From positions 873,501 through 937,500 of the forward strand of contig NZ_CP071632.1 of assembly GCF_017357385.1 (NCBI RefSeq): a DNA stretch of 64,000 bases, read 5' to 3'. Origin of the DNA: Rhizobium sp. NZLR1. Lineage in GTDB: Bacteria; Pseudomonadota; Alphaproteobacteria; Rhizobiales; Rhizobiaceae. The notes under the pieces are model-generated. The model had not been told where the DNA came from. It saw only the letters and a list, made by a program, of their open reading frames with translations, and did not search any database. The position numbers were made by a program, and so were the translations under genes. Every line of letters begins with the position of its first letter. The first letter of the stretch is position 1. Of the stretch, positions 8,089 through 17,258 are shown one piece after another.

Positions 8089-8339
8089 AGGCGGGAGGCC
8101 TTGATGGGCTGCGGATGGGAGCTGGGAAGGCCCGTGCTGTTTAGACCCACTTCAGAGGCCTGCCAATGCTCAAATCCGGTTCGACGACATGTTTGCTTCA
8201 CGTCTGCGTGAGACGGCTTGTCCGACAACATCAACTGTCAAGATTGACATGTGTGTACCCTGCCGGGGCAAGAAATCCGGCCGGAATCGACATCGGGGCC
8301 AGTGCGGTGACGCACCGCAGGTCATAAGAGGATGGACAT

Positions 8340-9332
8340 GTGGAAATTTCGTCGGGAATAAAACGGCGCGCCCTTTTTGCCGCAGGCCTCGGCCTGTTCG
8401 CAGCGCCGGTCATTTTAAGAGAGAGGGCCGAAGCGGCCGCGACTGGAGAAAGCAGTAAGATGGATTTAACGCCGTTGCCCGAGATCAATCAATTCAAGCT
8501 CGGTTCCTATAAGTTCACCGTCGTGCGCGACGGCACCAATGTCTCGGAAAACCCGCACGAAACCTTCGGCAGCAATCAGGACCCCGAAACCGTCAAAGCA
8601 TTGCTGACCGCAAACTTCCTGCCGGCCGACAAGTTCATGAACGGATATACGCCGGCTCTCATCGATACCGGTTCGGAGGTCATTCTCGTCGATACCGGCT
8701 TCGGCGCTGGCGGTCGCGCAAGGGGCGCCGGCCAGCTTACCGAAGGCCTGAAGGCCGCAGGCTATTCAGCCGACGACGTCACCTTGGTGGCGCTGACCCA
8801 TCTGCACGGCGATCATATCGGCGGCCTGATGGAAAATGGCGCGGCGGCCTTTAAGAATGCCCGCTATGTCGTCGGCCAGACCGAGTATGATTTCTGGTCG
8901 GACAAATCACGCGAGGGCACGCCGGCCGAAGGCGGCCACAAGGCGGTGCTCGCCAATGTCGCGCCGCTTGCCGAAAAGACCACGTTCATCAAGGACGGCG
9001 ACAGTTTCGCCCCCGGCGTAACGGCGATGCTGGCGGCCGGACACTCGCCGGGGCATATGGTGTTCCACGTCGAATCCGAGGGCAAACGCCTGGTTCTCAC
9101 AGGCGATACCGCCAACCATTATATCCTGTCGCTGCTGCGGCCGGATTGGGAAGTGCGCTTCGATATGGACAAGACGCAGGCAGCCGCCACCCGCCGCAAG
9201 GTTTTCGAGATGATCGCGGCCGAAAAGATCGCCTTCCTCGGCTACCACATGCCGTTCCCCGCCGTCGGCTTCGTCGAAAGGCAGGATGGCGGTTATCGCT
9301 TCGTGCCGAAGACCTATCAGTTCGACATCTGA
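8340..9332 (+). CDS. Exported metallo-beta-lactamase-fold hydrolase
   Basis: A 330-residue protein starting at GTG 8340 (GAGGA 9 nt upstream). The N-terminus has twin Arg followed by a hydrophobic Ala/Leu segment (KRRALFAAGLGLFAAP), suggesting Tat or Sec export with cleavage near residue 33. The MBL zinc motif is THLHGDH (His-154, His-156, Asp-158, His-159). Further metal ligands are plausible in AAGHSPGHMVF and VLTGDTANH, with a final His in LGYHMPFP. The group resembles lactonase/N-acyl-homoserine-lactonase-like hydrolases, but the substrate cannot be read from sequence. It is divergent from the DHA2 pump with 250 bp between. A RIME2-like element and a terminator follow. Confidence 0.88.
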   Translation: MEISSGIKRRALFAAGLGLFAAPVILRERAEAAATGESSKMDLTPLPEINQFKLGSYKFTVVRDGTNVSENPHETFGSNQDPETVKALLTANFLPADKFMNGYTPALIDTGSEVILVDTGFGAGGRARGAGQLTEGLKAAGYSADDVTLVALTHLHGDHIGGLMENGAAAFKNARYVVGQTEYDFWSDKSREGTPAEGGHKAVLANVAPLAEKTTFIKDGDSFAPGVTAMLAAGHSPGHMVFHVESEGKRLVLTGDTANHYILSLLRPDWEVRFDMDKTQAAATRRKVFEMIAAEKIAFLGYHMPFPAVGFVERQDGGYRFVPKTYQFDI

Positions 9333-9335
9333 TCT

Positions 9336-9461
9336 GGAGCAATTCCAGCAAAGCTGGGCCGCAGTTTTGCCAGGCAAAGCGCAAAGCGCTTTTGCCGGGA
9401 ATGCATGAAAACAAAGAGATAGAGCATCTCCTTGACCTGGGGAAATCAGGAGATGCTCCAG
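9336..9461. repeat. RIME2-like palindromic intergenic element
   Basis: This contains a short GGAGCAATTCC hairpin, a central CAAAGCGCAAAGCGCTTTTGCC palindromic area and a distal hairpin with 11-base arms GAGCATCTCCT / AGGAGATGCTC (9422-9458). The GAGCAATTCC.., ..AAAACAAAGAG.. and terminal GAGCAT words recur in inverted form at 32243-32345. Confidence 0.65.
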
Positions 9462-9480
9462 GCGGATGGCACCCATGCCG

Positions 9481-9506
9481 AGCCCGGCGGACAGGCCGGG
9501 CTTTTT
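9481..9506 (+). terminator. Rho-independent terminator after the metallo-hydrolase gene
   Basis: Perfect 8-bp stem AGCCCGGC / GCCGGGCT (9481-9488, 9495-9502) with a 6-nt loop, followed by TTTT. Confidence 0.85.
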
Positions 9507-9635
9507 GCTATTTCCTTCCTGTCATAGACGTGTTACCAGCCCTCGCCAACTTCCAAGCAATCCCATGCACACCGCCGGGGCGGACGATTCGTTTCCGGGC
9601 GTGCTCGCATTTTTATTAAATGAAGGAATTTGGCC

Positions 9636-11120
9636 ATGGCACGCATCATTGAAACGGCAACCGGCGCGGACGCGCTTACCTTCGACGACGTGCTGCTGCA
9701 GCCCGGCCACTCCGAGGTCATGCCCGGCCAGACGAACATCTCCACCCGCATCGCCTGGGATTTCGATCTCAACATCCCGATCCTTTCTTCGGCCATGGAT
9801 ACCGTCACCGAAAGCCGCCTGGCGATCGCCATGGCCCAGGCCGGCGGCCTCGGCGTCATCCACCGCAACCTGACGCCGATCGAGCAGGCCGAAGAGGTCC
9901 GCCAGGTCAAGAAGTTCGAAAGCGGCATGGTCGTCAATCCGGTCACCATCGGCCCGGATGCAAAGCTTGCCGAAGCACTCGGCCTGATGAAATCGCACAG
10001 CATCTCCGGCATTCCCGTCGTCGAGAAGTCGGGCCGCCTCGTCGGCATCCTGACCAACCGCGACGTCCGCTTCGCCTCCGATCCTGAGCAGAAGATCCAC
10101 GAGCTGATGACCAAGGACAGTCTGGTCACCGTCAAGGAGAGCGTCGATCAGCAGGAGGCCAAGCGCCTGCTGCATTCGCATCGCATCGAAAAGCTGCTGG
10201 TCGTCGATACCGAAGGCCGCTGCGTCGGCCTGATCACCGTCAAGGATATCGAAAAGTCACAGCTGAACCCGAATGCCTCCAAGGATGCCCAGGGCAGGCT
10301 TCGCGCCGCTGCCGCCATCAGCGTCGGCGATGACGGTTTCGAGCGCGCCGAACGGCTGATCGAGGCCGGCGTTGATCTTCTGGTCGTCGATACCGCCCAC
10401 GGCCATTCGCAGCGCGTCCTCGATGCCGTCACCCGTGTCAAGAAGCTGTCCAACTCGGTGCGCATCATGGCCGGCAACGTCGCCACCTATGACGGCACCA
10501 GAGCGCTGATCGATGCCGGCGCGGATGCCGTCAAGGTCGGTATCGGCCCGGGTTCGATCTGCACGACACGGATCGTTGCCGGCGTCGGCGTTCCGCAGCT
10601 CGCGGCCATCATGTCGGCCGTTCAGGCAGCGCAGGCTCAGGACGTGCCCGTTATCGCCGATGGCGGCATCAAATTCTCCGGCGATCTTGCCAAGGCGATC
10701 GCCGCCGGCGCTTCCGCCGTCATGATCGGTTCGCTGCTGGCCGGCACCGATGAGAGCCCGGGCGAGGTCTATCTCTACCAGGGCCGTTCCTTCAAGGCCT
10801 ATCGCGGCATGGGCTCCGTCGGCGCCATGGCCCGCGGCTCGGCTGACCGTTATTTCCAGGCGGAGGTGCGCGACACGCTGAAACTCGTGCCCGAAGGTAT
10901 CGAGGGGCAGGTGCCGTATAAGGGACCGGTCGCGGCCGTCGTCCACCAGCTCGCCGGCGGCCTCAAGGCGGCCATGGGTTATGTCGGCGGCAAGGACCTG
11001 AAGGATTTCCAGGAGCGGGCGACCTTCGTGCGTATCTCCGGCGCCGGTCTTCGCGAAAGCCACGCCCATGACGTGACCATCACCCGTGAGAGCCCGAACT
11101 ATCCGGGCGCCGGCCTCTGA
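9636..11120 (+). CDS. guaB: IMP dehydrogenase
   Basis: A 494-residue enzyme converting IMP to XMP with NAD+, the committed step of GTP synthesis. It opens with [16 protein letters not shown] and has paired CBS domains at about residues 95-215 ([26 protein letters not shown]). The catalytic loop is [20 protein letters not shown] with the active-site Cys near residue 308. [11 protein letters not shown] and [16 protein letters not shown] are the IMP-binding and flap regions. The preferred ATG is at 9636, with GAAGGA 8 nt upstream; a TTG two codons earlier is too close to that site. A small membrane protein gene begins 2 bases after the stop, so the two are probably co-transcribed. Confidence 0.97.
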   Translation: MARIIETATGADALTFDDVLLQPGHSEVMPGQTNISTRIAWDFDLNIPILSSAMDTVTESRLAIAMAQAGGLGVIHRNLTPIEQAEEVRQVKKFESGMVVNPVTIGPDAKLAEALGLMKSHSISGIPVVEKSGRLVGILTNRDVRFASDPEQKIHELMTKDSLVTVKESVDQQEAKRLLHSHRIEKLLVVDTEGRCVGLITVKDIEKSQLNPNASKDAQGRLRAAAAISVGDDGFERAERLIEAGVDLLVVDTAHGHSQRVLDAVTRVKKLSNSVRIMAGNVATYDGTRALIDAGADAVKVGIGPGSICTTRIVAGVGVPQLAAIMSAVQAAQAQDVPVIADGGIKFSGDLAKAIAAGASAVMIGSLLAGTDESPGEVYLYQGRSFKAYRGMGSVGAMARGSADRYFQAEVRDTLKLVPEGIEGQVPYKGPVAAVVHQLAGGLKAAMGYVGGKDLKDFQERATFVRISGAGLRESHAHDVTITRESPNYPGAGL

Positions 11121-11122
11121 TC

Positions 11123-11677
11123 ATGAAAGCGGGCAGCGGGATTCCTCTCTGGATCGTCGCGCTGCTCGCAGCCCTCTGCCTTGCCGTGCTTGCCTGGACG
11201 ACTTTCGGCTTCGTTGTGCCCTTCAAGCACGAAACCGGACAGGCGGTTCTCGATACCTATTTCGCCGGTTACGACGAGTCGGCCGTCTTTCATATGCAGA
11301 AACTGCTCGATGAGAACGAGACGGCGACCAAGCTGCTCCGGGCCATGTATTTCGGGCCGGAGCTGATCTTTCCGGCATTGCTGACAGCGCTGCTGTTCCT
11401 CGCCTTCGCCAAGCTTGGTCCCGCCGGCGCGTGGTTCGGCCGATCGCTGCATCCGCTCGCAGGCAAAGCGGTCTATCTGCTGCCGTTGATCTACGGCATC
11501 GCCGACTACGGCGAGAATATTGCGAGCCTGGCCGCCTTCGGCAACGGTGCGTCCGCAAGTCTCGCAGCCGAGCTGCTGCCATGGATGACACGGCTGAAAT
11601 TCGTAAGCCTCGCCATCTGCTTCATCCTCATCGCCCGGCTTGCCATCGCCCGCTGGCTTTCGGCGCGCGAGGACTGA
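11123..11677 (+). CDS. Four-helix integral membrane protein, function unknown
   Basis: A 184-residue protein with hydrophobic segments at about residues 8-30, 80-98, 113-130 and 155-175. A periplasmic-looking segment follows helix 1 (HETGQAVLDTYFAGYDESAV). No known domain is recognised. It starts 2 bases after guaB, so it is translationally coupled to it; a MAPEG-family gene follows 84 bp later. The guaB linkage is the only functional hint and may simply reflect chance operon membership. Confidence 0.8.
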   Translation: MKAGSGIPLWIVALLAALCLAVLAWTTFGFVVPFKHETGQAVLDTYFAGYDESAVFHMQKLLDENETATKLLRAMYFGPELIFPALLTALLFLAFAKLGPAGAWFGRSLHPLAGKAVYLLPLIYGIADYGENIASLAAFGNGASASLAAELLPWMTRLKFVSLAICFILIARLAIARWLSARED

Positions 11678-11761
11678 GCGGCTTTATCGGGCGCTGGTAT
11701 CCGGCTTCCCTTTCGGCTACTGCTCGCAACGAATTCGGAAGCGAAAAGACTTAGGAACCAT

Positions 11762-12178
11762 ATGACCGGCGATCAAATCTTCTGGCCACTCCTCGCCCAT
11801 GCCGCCCTGGTCTACGGTCTTTATGCGCTTCTTGGGCTGCGGCGCGCAAAAATGGTCCGCGCCGGCGATATCGCGAAATCGGACTACCGCGAAAATCGTG
11901 ATGAGCCGGCCGAAAGCCTCGTCGTCAAGAACTGCCTCGCCAACCAATTCGAACTGCCGGTGCTGTTCTACGCCTGCTGTATTCTTCTCTATACCACCGA
12001 GGCCGACAACATCGTCGCCGTCGGCCTCGCCTGGATCTTCGTCGCGCTGCGTTACGCCCATGCCGCCATCCATGTCTCCAGCAACGATCTGCGCTACCGC
12101 AGCCCGATCTTTGCCGCCGGATACCTGGTGTTAGGAGCTATGTGGGTCTGGCTCGCCCTATGGATGGCCATGAGCTGA
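11762..12178 (+). CDS. MAPEG family membrane protein
   Basis: A 138-residue membrane protein with four predicted helices. The MAPEG signature is seen in KNCLANQFELPVLFYACC, matching the N-x-x-E-x-P-x-x-Y pattern, and in the helix-4 region WIFVALRYAHAAIHV with the conserved Arg-Tyr-x-H. Eukaryotic members use glutathione; bacterial ones are mostly uncharacterised. AGGA lies 7 nt before the ATG. It is in line with guaB and the preceding membrane gene. About 290 bp to the TetR gene hold nothing recognised. Confidence 0.88.
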   Translation: MTGDQIFWPLLAHAALVYGLYALLGLRRAKMVRAGDIAKSDYRENRDEPAESLVVKNCLANQFELPVLFYACCILLYTTEADNIVAVGLAWIFVALRYAHAAIHVSSNDLRYRSPIFAAGYLVLGAMWVWLALWMAMS

Positions 12179-12467
12179 GGCCCGGCGCGGAGTGCCTCGT
12201 CAGGCGTCCGGTGGCCGGCATAGTCACTCGTCTCGGGCAGCGGCATGGATATCACTTCGCTCGAAGAATTCTGCAACTATTTCAGGTCTTTCAATTGCTG
12301 ATCAATTAGCATGATATGATCTAGGCGCCTGATTTCACACGCTTTTGCCGGTCGTTAAAATGCGAGCGTTTTCATTTACGACTGATGAAGACCTGCAATG
12401 TCATATCCGCCCGACTCGCTGGCTTGGCATGATGCCTTCTCTCGCGAACGATAAGAACGGGAACGAC

Positions 12468-13109
12468 ATGGGCGCGGAAAGCATGGATCGGATAGGCCTG
12501 CGCAGGCAGCCGAAGCAGGAGCGCAGCATCCAGAGGCTGGACCTCATTCTCGCCGCCGCCGCCAAGATCATTGCCGAAAAGGGCGTCAGCGCCATGCGGA
12601 TGACGGAACTTGCCGTCGCTGCCAAGGTGCCGATCGGCTCGGTCTACCAGTATTTTCCCGAGAAGGCGGCGATCGTCAAAGCCTTGTTCGACCAGCACGC
12701 CTCGGCAATCCAGGCGAAGACGGCGGCGATGTTTGCCGACGTACGGTCGCTCGACCAGGCGCTCGACCTGGTCTGCGACATCATCGACTGGTACTACGAT
12801 TCCTACCACAATGATCCCGTCTATCTCGGCGTCTGGATGGGAACGGAGACCGACCAGGATCTACTTCAGCTGAATATCGAGCATAGCGCCCGCGTCGCCG
12901 GTATCTTTCATCAGGCCGTGCGCAGGCTGGCGCCCAGCCTTTGCGACGAGCAGATATATGCGCGCACTTACCTGTTCAGCCACCTGATCGGCGCCGTCAT
13001 CCGGCTTGCCGCCGTCAGCGAGGAGACTTTGGCGCGGCGCATGCTCGACGAGTGGAAACGCGTCATCCGCGCCTCCCTTTTCGCCACGACCCTGCCGAAC
13101 GCCGCCTAA
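12468..13109 (+). CDS. TetR family transcriptional regulator
   Basis: A 213-residue protein from ATG 12468. The N-terminal TetR helix-turn-helix is clear at about residues 20-66: LILAAAAKIIAEKGVSAMRM, then AVAAKVPIGSVYQYFPEKAA with the diagnostic Tyr-x-Tyr-Phe-x-x-Lys. The C-terminal ligand domain has no recognisable specificity. Earlier in-frame starts exist (12345, 12429, 12432) but would add a tail not seen in the family; an internal ATG at 12483 is also possible. It ends 4 bases before the stop of a convergent LysR gene. No transporter is adjacent, so its target is unknown. Confidence 0.88.
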   Translation: MGAESMDRIGLRRQPKQERSIQRLDLILAAAAKIIAEKGVSAMRMTELAVAAKVPIGSVYQYFPEKAAIVKALFDQHASAIQAKTAAMFADVRSLDQALDLVCDIIDWYYDSYHNDPVYLGVWMGTETDQDLLQLNIEHSARVAGIFHQAVRRLAPSLCDEQIYARTYLFSHLIGAVIRLAAVSEETLARRMLDEWKRVIRASLFATTLPNAA

Positions 13110-13113
13110 AAAC

Positions 13114-14082
13114 TTACCAGCTCGGTACCATATTGGCGGCCTTCAGCCGCGGATAAAGGCGTGCCTGGGCGGATTTGACGTCCGCATCGAGGTTGTCGTC
13201 GACGACAGCAGGCGTGATGTTGTCGAGGCAGGCGGTGATATGCGCCGTGATCGCGTTCATCAGCGAGAGCGAAACGCCCGGCCGTTTCATAATGCCGATC
13301 TGTACCGGCGGCAGCGCCGGAAAGCCGTCCGCCTGGCTCAGTACTTTCATGCCGGTTCGCAGCGCCGATTCCGGCATCACCGAAACCGCCATGCCGGCAA
13401 GTACGGCGGCGGCAACGACGGTGCAGGACCAGCTGGTGAACAGGATCTGGTGTTCGCGTCCGACAGCATCGAGCGCCGAACAGGCAAGCTGGCGCCACTG
13501 ACAATCACGCCGGCCGACGGCAAGCGGCACTGGCGCGTCGTCGCGGATCGGATGGTTTGCCGAACCCACCCAGCAAAGCGGCTCGGTTCTCACCACATCG
13601 GACATGCGCTCGCGCGGATTATGGGTGACGAGCGCGATGTCGAGCTCGCCCTTGTGCATGCGCTCGGCCAAATCCACCGAGGGCTCGCAGACGATGTAGA
13701 GTTCGACATTCGGATGCGTCTTGGCGAAGCGGCCGATGATCTCGGGCATGTAGCGGTCGGCATAATCGTCCGGCGTGCCGATACGCAGCGTCCCTTCCAG
13801 CCTGTTATCGTCGAACGCCGCGATCGCCTCATTGTTGAGGCGGATGATGCGACGGGCATAGTTGAGCAGTTTTTCACCCTCGACCGTCAGCCGGTTGCCG
13901 CGGCCGTCCTTGATGAACAGCTGCTTGCCGATGCGCTCTTCGAGACGGCGCATCTGCATGGAGACGGCCGATTGGGTCTTGTAGACCCTGTCGGCGGCCT
14001 TGGTGAAGCTGCCGGAATCGACGATGGCGATGAAAGTCTGCAACTGGTCGAGATCAAGAGGCGCGGCCATGGTGTCACCCAT
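13114..14082 (-). CDS. LysR family transcriptional regulator
   Basis: A 322-residue LysR protein (a second start, Met-5 at 14070, is equally possible). The HTH is at about residues 10-65: LDLDQLQTFIAIVDSGSFTK, AADRVYKTQSAVSMQMRRLE. The co-inducer domain runs from about residue 95 (LRIGTPDDYADRYMPEIIGR), with an LrhA/HdfR-like look. It is divergent from a DUF1127 gene with about 190 bp between. The intergenic DNA near the start is AT-rich and could hold an autoregulatory site. LysR-DUF1127 divergence suggests control of that small protein, but this is only positional. Confidence 0.92.
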   Translation of the reverse strand: MGDTMAAPLDLDQLQTFIAIVDSGSFTKAADRVYKTQSAVSMQMRRLEERIGKQLFIKDGRGNRLTVEGEKLLNYARRIIRLNNEAIAAFDDNRLEGTLRIGTPDDYADRYMPEIIGRFAKTHPNVELYIVCEPSVDLAERMHKGELDIALVTHNPRERMSDVVRTEPLCWVGSANHPIRDDAPVPLAVGRRDCQWRQLACSALDAVGREHQILFTSWSCTVVAAAVLAGMAVSVMPESALRTGMKVLSQADGFPALPPVQIGIMKRPGVSLSLMNAITAHITACLDNITPAVVDDNLDADVKSAQARLYPRLKAANMVPSW

Positions 14083-14273
14083 AAAGATAGCTGATGATAA
14101 TCATTAGAAACATTCGTTGGACTGATCAATAGCTCTTTGGCATCTTCGGGATGCAAATCAAGCAAAGTGAAGGACAGACACCCTGCCTGTCCAAGCAGAA
14201 TTCAGCCTTATCCCTTTCCGCACGACCTCGCGGAAGGGGTTGGGTTGTTGCGTGCCCGAGAAAGGAGAGTTCG

Positions 14274-14573
14274 ATGCACACGACAGACCGAACACTAGAA
14301 CTCGACTGCAGCAAGCTTACCCCGACGCTTTCCCAGCGCCTGGCGGCAGGCCTCGCTCCGCTGGTCTCCCTCTTTCGCGGGTTCCGCAATCGCATGGAGA
14401 TCAACGCGCTGCATGATCTGAACGACACGCAGCTTAGGGATATCGGCCTTAGCAGGGCCGACCTGACCTCTGCGTTCCTGGCCTCGACGTTCTTCGAGGA
14501 CCCCTCGGAACATCTGACGCGCTCAGCGCGCAATCGCTGGCGCCTGTCGCTCTTCCGCTCCTACGAGGAGTAG
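14274..14573 (+). CDS. DUF1127 domain small protein
   Basis: A 99-residue protein with a strong AAAGGAG 6 nt before the ATG. Residues about 40-65 carry the DUF1127 (YjiS-like) motif INALHDLNDTQLRDIGLSRA, preceded by a hydrophobic-basic segment LAPLVSLFRGFRNR. Small DUF1127 proteins in alphaproteobacteria have been linked to phosphate and carbon metabolism and RNA turnover, but this longer form with a C-terminal extension (FFEDPSEHLTRSARNRW) is not characterised to my knowledge. It is divergently arranged with a LysR gene and followed by a terminator hairpin. Confidence 0.88.
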   Translation: MHTTDRTLELDCSKLTPTLSQRLAAGLAPLVSLFRGFRNRMEINALHDLNDTQLRDIGLSRADLTSAFLASTFFEDPSEHLTRSARNRWRLSLFRSYEE

Positions 14574-14621
14574 GAGCGTCGAGTTTCCCCGCAGGGTGAT
14601 AGCCAATAGCCCTGCTGCTTG

Positions 14622-14662
14622 ACCCGGTGATCGGCTTTCCCAAGCCATCGCCGGGTTTTTTT
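14622..14662 (+). terminator. Rho-independent terminator after the DUF1127 gene
   Basis: ACCCGGTGATCGGC pairs imperfectly with GCCATCGCCGGGT around a short loop, followed by seven Ts. The T-run reaches the stop codon of the convergent DUF937 gene. Confidence 0.8.
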
Positions 14663-15524
14663 ATGCCTTGGTTTCAGGCGCCTTCGGCCGATAGGTCTCG
14701 AAAATCGTTTCCAGGTTCCTCTGGTAAGTCTTCTGTACTTCCAACCCGCTGTCGAACATCGCGTTCAGCATCTCGGTATAGCTGTCGGCAACCTTCGCCT
14801 CTTCCGTCGGCGCCTCCGGCGTCTTCGTCGTCGGCTGTTTGGCCGCCGGTGGCTGGCCAAGCCCGCCCATCATCTCCTGAAAGGCCTTGGCAAAGGGATT
14901 GTCGAGGAAGGGGTTCGGCTGAGACGCCGGTTCCGCCCTCGGTACCGAAAACATCTGCTGCATCGCCTGGGTGAAGGGATTGTCGAAGATGCTGGCCTCT
15001 GGGGCCATCTTCGGTTTCGGCGCAAAGCCGGTACTCTCAAGCCATTTCTGGATTGTCTCGCCCATCGCCGTGTTGACGAAGGGGTTGACCGGTGAGGCCA
15101 TCTGGCCGGTCGTCTGCTTGAAGAGCCCGCCCATCAGCGTATCGGCGAGCACCGGCAGCATCCGCTGGTAGATGTCCTGGCCGATGCCGGTCATCTGTGC
15201 GGCCTGCGCGGCCACTGCGCGCGAAACCTCCTTCGAGCCGAAAAGCTGGGCAAGGATGTTGTTGCCGTCGGAAATGCCCTCCGGCGTGAAGGCCCGGCTC
15301 ATATCCTCGAAATATCGTGCATAATTGCCGGACGAGACAGCCTGCATCAGCCCGACGAAATCATAAGGGTTGCTGGTGCTGCGTTTCAGGCCGGCGGAAA
15401 AGGCAGGCATCAACGCCGCCATCGCCTTGGTCGCCTGTTCCTGGGCGAGGTTGAACTGCCGGGCGACTGCCTCCATCGCCGCGCCGTTCTGCGCCTGCAT
15501 CATCATGTCGAAGAGTGGCAGCAT
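14661..15524 (-). CDS. DUF937 domain protein
   Basis: A 287-residue acidic/Ala-rich protein. The N-terminus has amphipathic helices rich in Gln, Ala and Met (MMQAQNGAAMEAVARQFNLA). Residues about 100-160 match DUF937 (AQAAQMTGIGQDIYQRMLPV, then LADTLMGGLFKQTTG). The C-terminal half is Pro/Met-rich with repeated FDNPFTQAMQQMF / LDNPFAKAFQEMMGG blocks, and a final coiled segment LEVQKTYQRNLETIFETYRP reminiscent of phasins. The function is unknown. GGGA lies 8 nt before the ATG. It is convergent with the DUF1127 gene and separated from gshA by a RIME-like element. Confidence 0.85.
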   Translation of the reverse strand: MLPLFDMMMQAQNGAAMEAVARQFNLAQEQATKAMAALMPAFSAGLKRSTSNPYDFVGLMQAVSSGNYARYFEDMSRAFTPEGISDGNNILAQLFGSKEVSRAVAAQAAQMTGIGQDIYQRMLPVLADTLMGGLFKQTTGQMASPVNPFVNTAMGETIQKWLESTGFAPKPKMAPEASIFDNPFTQAMQQMFSVPRAEPASQPNPFLDNPFAKAFQEMMGGLGQPPAAKQPTTKTPEAPTEEAKVADSYTEMLNAMFDSGLEVQKTYQRNLETIFETYRPKAPETKA

Positions 15525-15610
15525 GGAAGTCCCTTTCCCGGTTCGCGGCGTATTGTAACGTCACTATAACCGGAAATGGCAGAGCGCAAACCGCTTTTTG
15601 CCATAAGAAC

Positions 15611-15719
15611 TTAGAGCATGTCGCGCAAAAGTGTGCAGCGGTTTTGCGATAACGACATGCGTAAAAACAAAGGGCTAAAGCGCTAGGAGCGAATCTGAAA
15701 GATCGCGAGGCGCTTTAGA
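15611..15719. repeat. RIME2-like palindromic element
   Basis: It begins TTAGAGCATGTCGCGCAAAAGTG and ends in a hairpin CTAAAGCGC / GCGCTTTAG (15675-15718). Words such as CAAAAGTGTGCAGCGGTTTTGCG and GTAAAAACAAAGGGC recur inverted at 32280-32345. It lies between the gshA stop and the DUF937 start. Confidence 0.7.
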
Positions 15720-15737
15720 GAGAAATTTTGGCCAGGC

Positions 15738-17111
15738 TCAGTACTGATAGTCCTCGAAGACAGGTTCCACGGAGCCGTGCCAGCGGCCGTGGTAGAGCGA
15801 CAGCAGATCTTCGGCGAGCGTCGCCTTCTTGGCGAGCACCTCGTCGAGCGGCGCCAGGAAGATGCTCTCGTCCTGGCCTTCGCCGTTGAGCTTGCCGCGG
15901 GCCTTGAGGCCAGCCTTCGATATGCCGACCACTTCGCGCGCCATGTCGAACAGCGAATGTCCGCGGAATTGCGCTTTCAACCCTTGCGCCGGAACAGCAT
16001 TGCGCAGGGCGCCGACCTCGGCAAAGCTCCAATCCTTCGTCAACGCGTCGGCGGCCTCGAGTGCGGCATCGTCATAGAGCAGGCCGACCCAGAAGGCCGG
16101 CAGTGCGCAGATGCGCCGCCACGGGCCGCCGTCGGCGCCGCGCATTTCGAGGAAACGCTTCAGCCGCACGTCGGGGAAGAGTGTCGAGAGATGGTTCGTC
16201 CAGTCGCCCATCGTCGGCGCCGGATCGGCGATCTCACTCTTCAACGCGCCATTCATGAACTGACGGAAAGTGACGTGGGTACAGTCGTGATAGCGGCCGT
16301 CGCGGACGATGAAATACATCGGCGCGTCGAGCGCCCATTCGGCATAGTCGCGGAAGCCGAAGTCGTCGCGGAAAGTGAAATCGAGCAGGCCGGCCCGCCG
16401 GTTGTCGACATCGCGCCAGATATCGCCCCGCCAAGAGAGCAGCCCGTTCGGCTTGCCCTCGGTAAAGGGTGAGGATGCGAAGAGGGCGGTCGCCAGCGAT
16501 TGCAGCTTCATCGAGACGCGCATCTTTTTGCGCATGTCGGCTTCCGAGGAGAAATCGAGATTCACCTGGATGGTGCAGGTGCGGTACATCATGTCGAGAC
16601 CCATGGTGCCGACCTTCGGCATATAGCGGGTCATGATCTCGTAGCGTGATTTCGGCATCTGCGGGGTTTCCGCATAGGTCCATTTCGGACTGCCGCCGAT
16701 GCCGAGGAAGCGGATGCCCATCGGCTCGGCGATTTCGCGCAGCGTCGCCAGGTGCTGGTTCGATTCCTTGCAGGTCTCATGGATCGTCTCCAGCGGTGCT
16801 CCGGAGAGTTCGAACTGACCGCCGGGCTCAATCGAGATGGCGCCCATGCCGCTCTGCTCGGCAAGGCCGATGATGTTGCCGCCGTCCGTGATCGGCTCCC
16901 AGCCGTTTTTCTTCTGCAGGCCGGTCAGCAGGGCCGAAATGCTGGCATCGCCGAAATAGGGAACCGGGCTGTTGTCGGCGCGGAAGAAGGCGAATTTCTC
17001 ATGTTCGGTGCCGATCCGGAAACGCTCCCGCGGCTTGTTGCCCGCGGCAATATAATCGGTCAGATCCTGGACCGAAGAGAGCGGTGTCTGGTCGGTGGTG
17101 TCGCGGGCCAT
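15738..17111 (-). CDS. gshA: Glutamate-cysteine ligase (plant/alphaproteobacterial type)
   Basis: A 457-residue enzyme that joins Glu and Cys with ATP, the first and rate-limiting step of glutathione synthesis. The start MARDTTDQTPLSS at 17111 gives the usual length of this family; an upstream extension of 25 codons lacks family similarity. Motifs: RFRIGTEHEKFAFF near residue 32, GGNIIGLAEQSGMGAISIEP, GGQFELSG with substrate-site acidic residues, RFLGIGGSPKW and MMYRTCTIQVNLDF. It belongs to the GCS2 superfamily branch found in alphaproteobacteria and plants. It lies 147 bp after rsmE on the same strand, probably in one transcript. Loss normally impairs stress tolerance and symbiosis in rhizobia (general knowledge). 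Confidence 0.95.
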   Translation of the reverse strand: MARDTTDQTPLSSVQDLTDYIAAGNKPRERFRIGTEHEKFAFFRADNSPVPYFGDASISALLTGLQKKNGWEPITDGGNIIGLAEQSGMGAISIEPGGQFELSGAPLETIHETCKESNQHLATLREIAEPMGIRFLGIGGSPKWTYAETPQMPKSRYEIMTRYMPKVGTMGLDMMYRTCTIQVNLDFSSEADMRKKMRVSMKLQSLATALFASSPFTEGKPNGLLSWRGDIWRDVDNRRAGLLDFTFRDDFGFRDYAEWALDAPMYFIVRDGRYHDCTHVTFRQFMNGALKSEIADPAPTMGDWTNHLSTLFPDVRLKRFLEMRGADGGPWRRICALPAFWVGLLYDDAALEAADALTKDWSFAEVGALRNAVPAQGLKAQFRGHSLFDMAREVVGISKAGLKARGKLNGEGQDESIFLAPLDEVLAKKATLAEDLLSLYHGRWHGSVEPVFEDYQY

Positions 17112-17258
17112 GCGGGATACCTGCATTGAAAAAGGCGCCCAGGGGGCCGGGCAATTGGAAGGGTGATTTGGACCCAAGCCACCCATGTTGCAAGTGAAAT
17201 TCTTTCAACGACGCATCAAAAAAATAGCAGCAATTTCCGTGTCCACCCGTTTTCGGCG

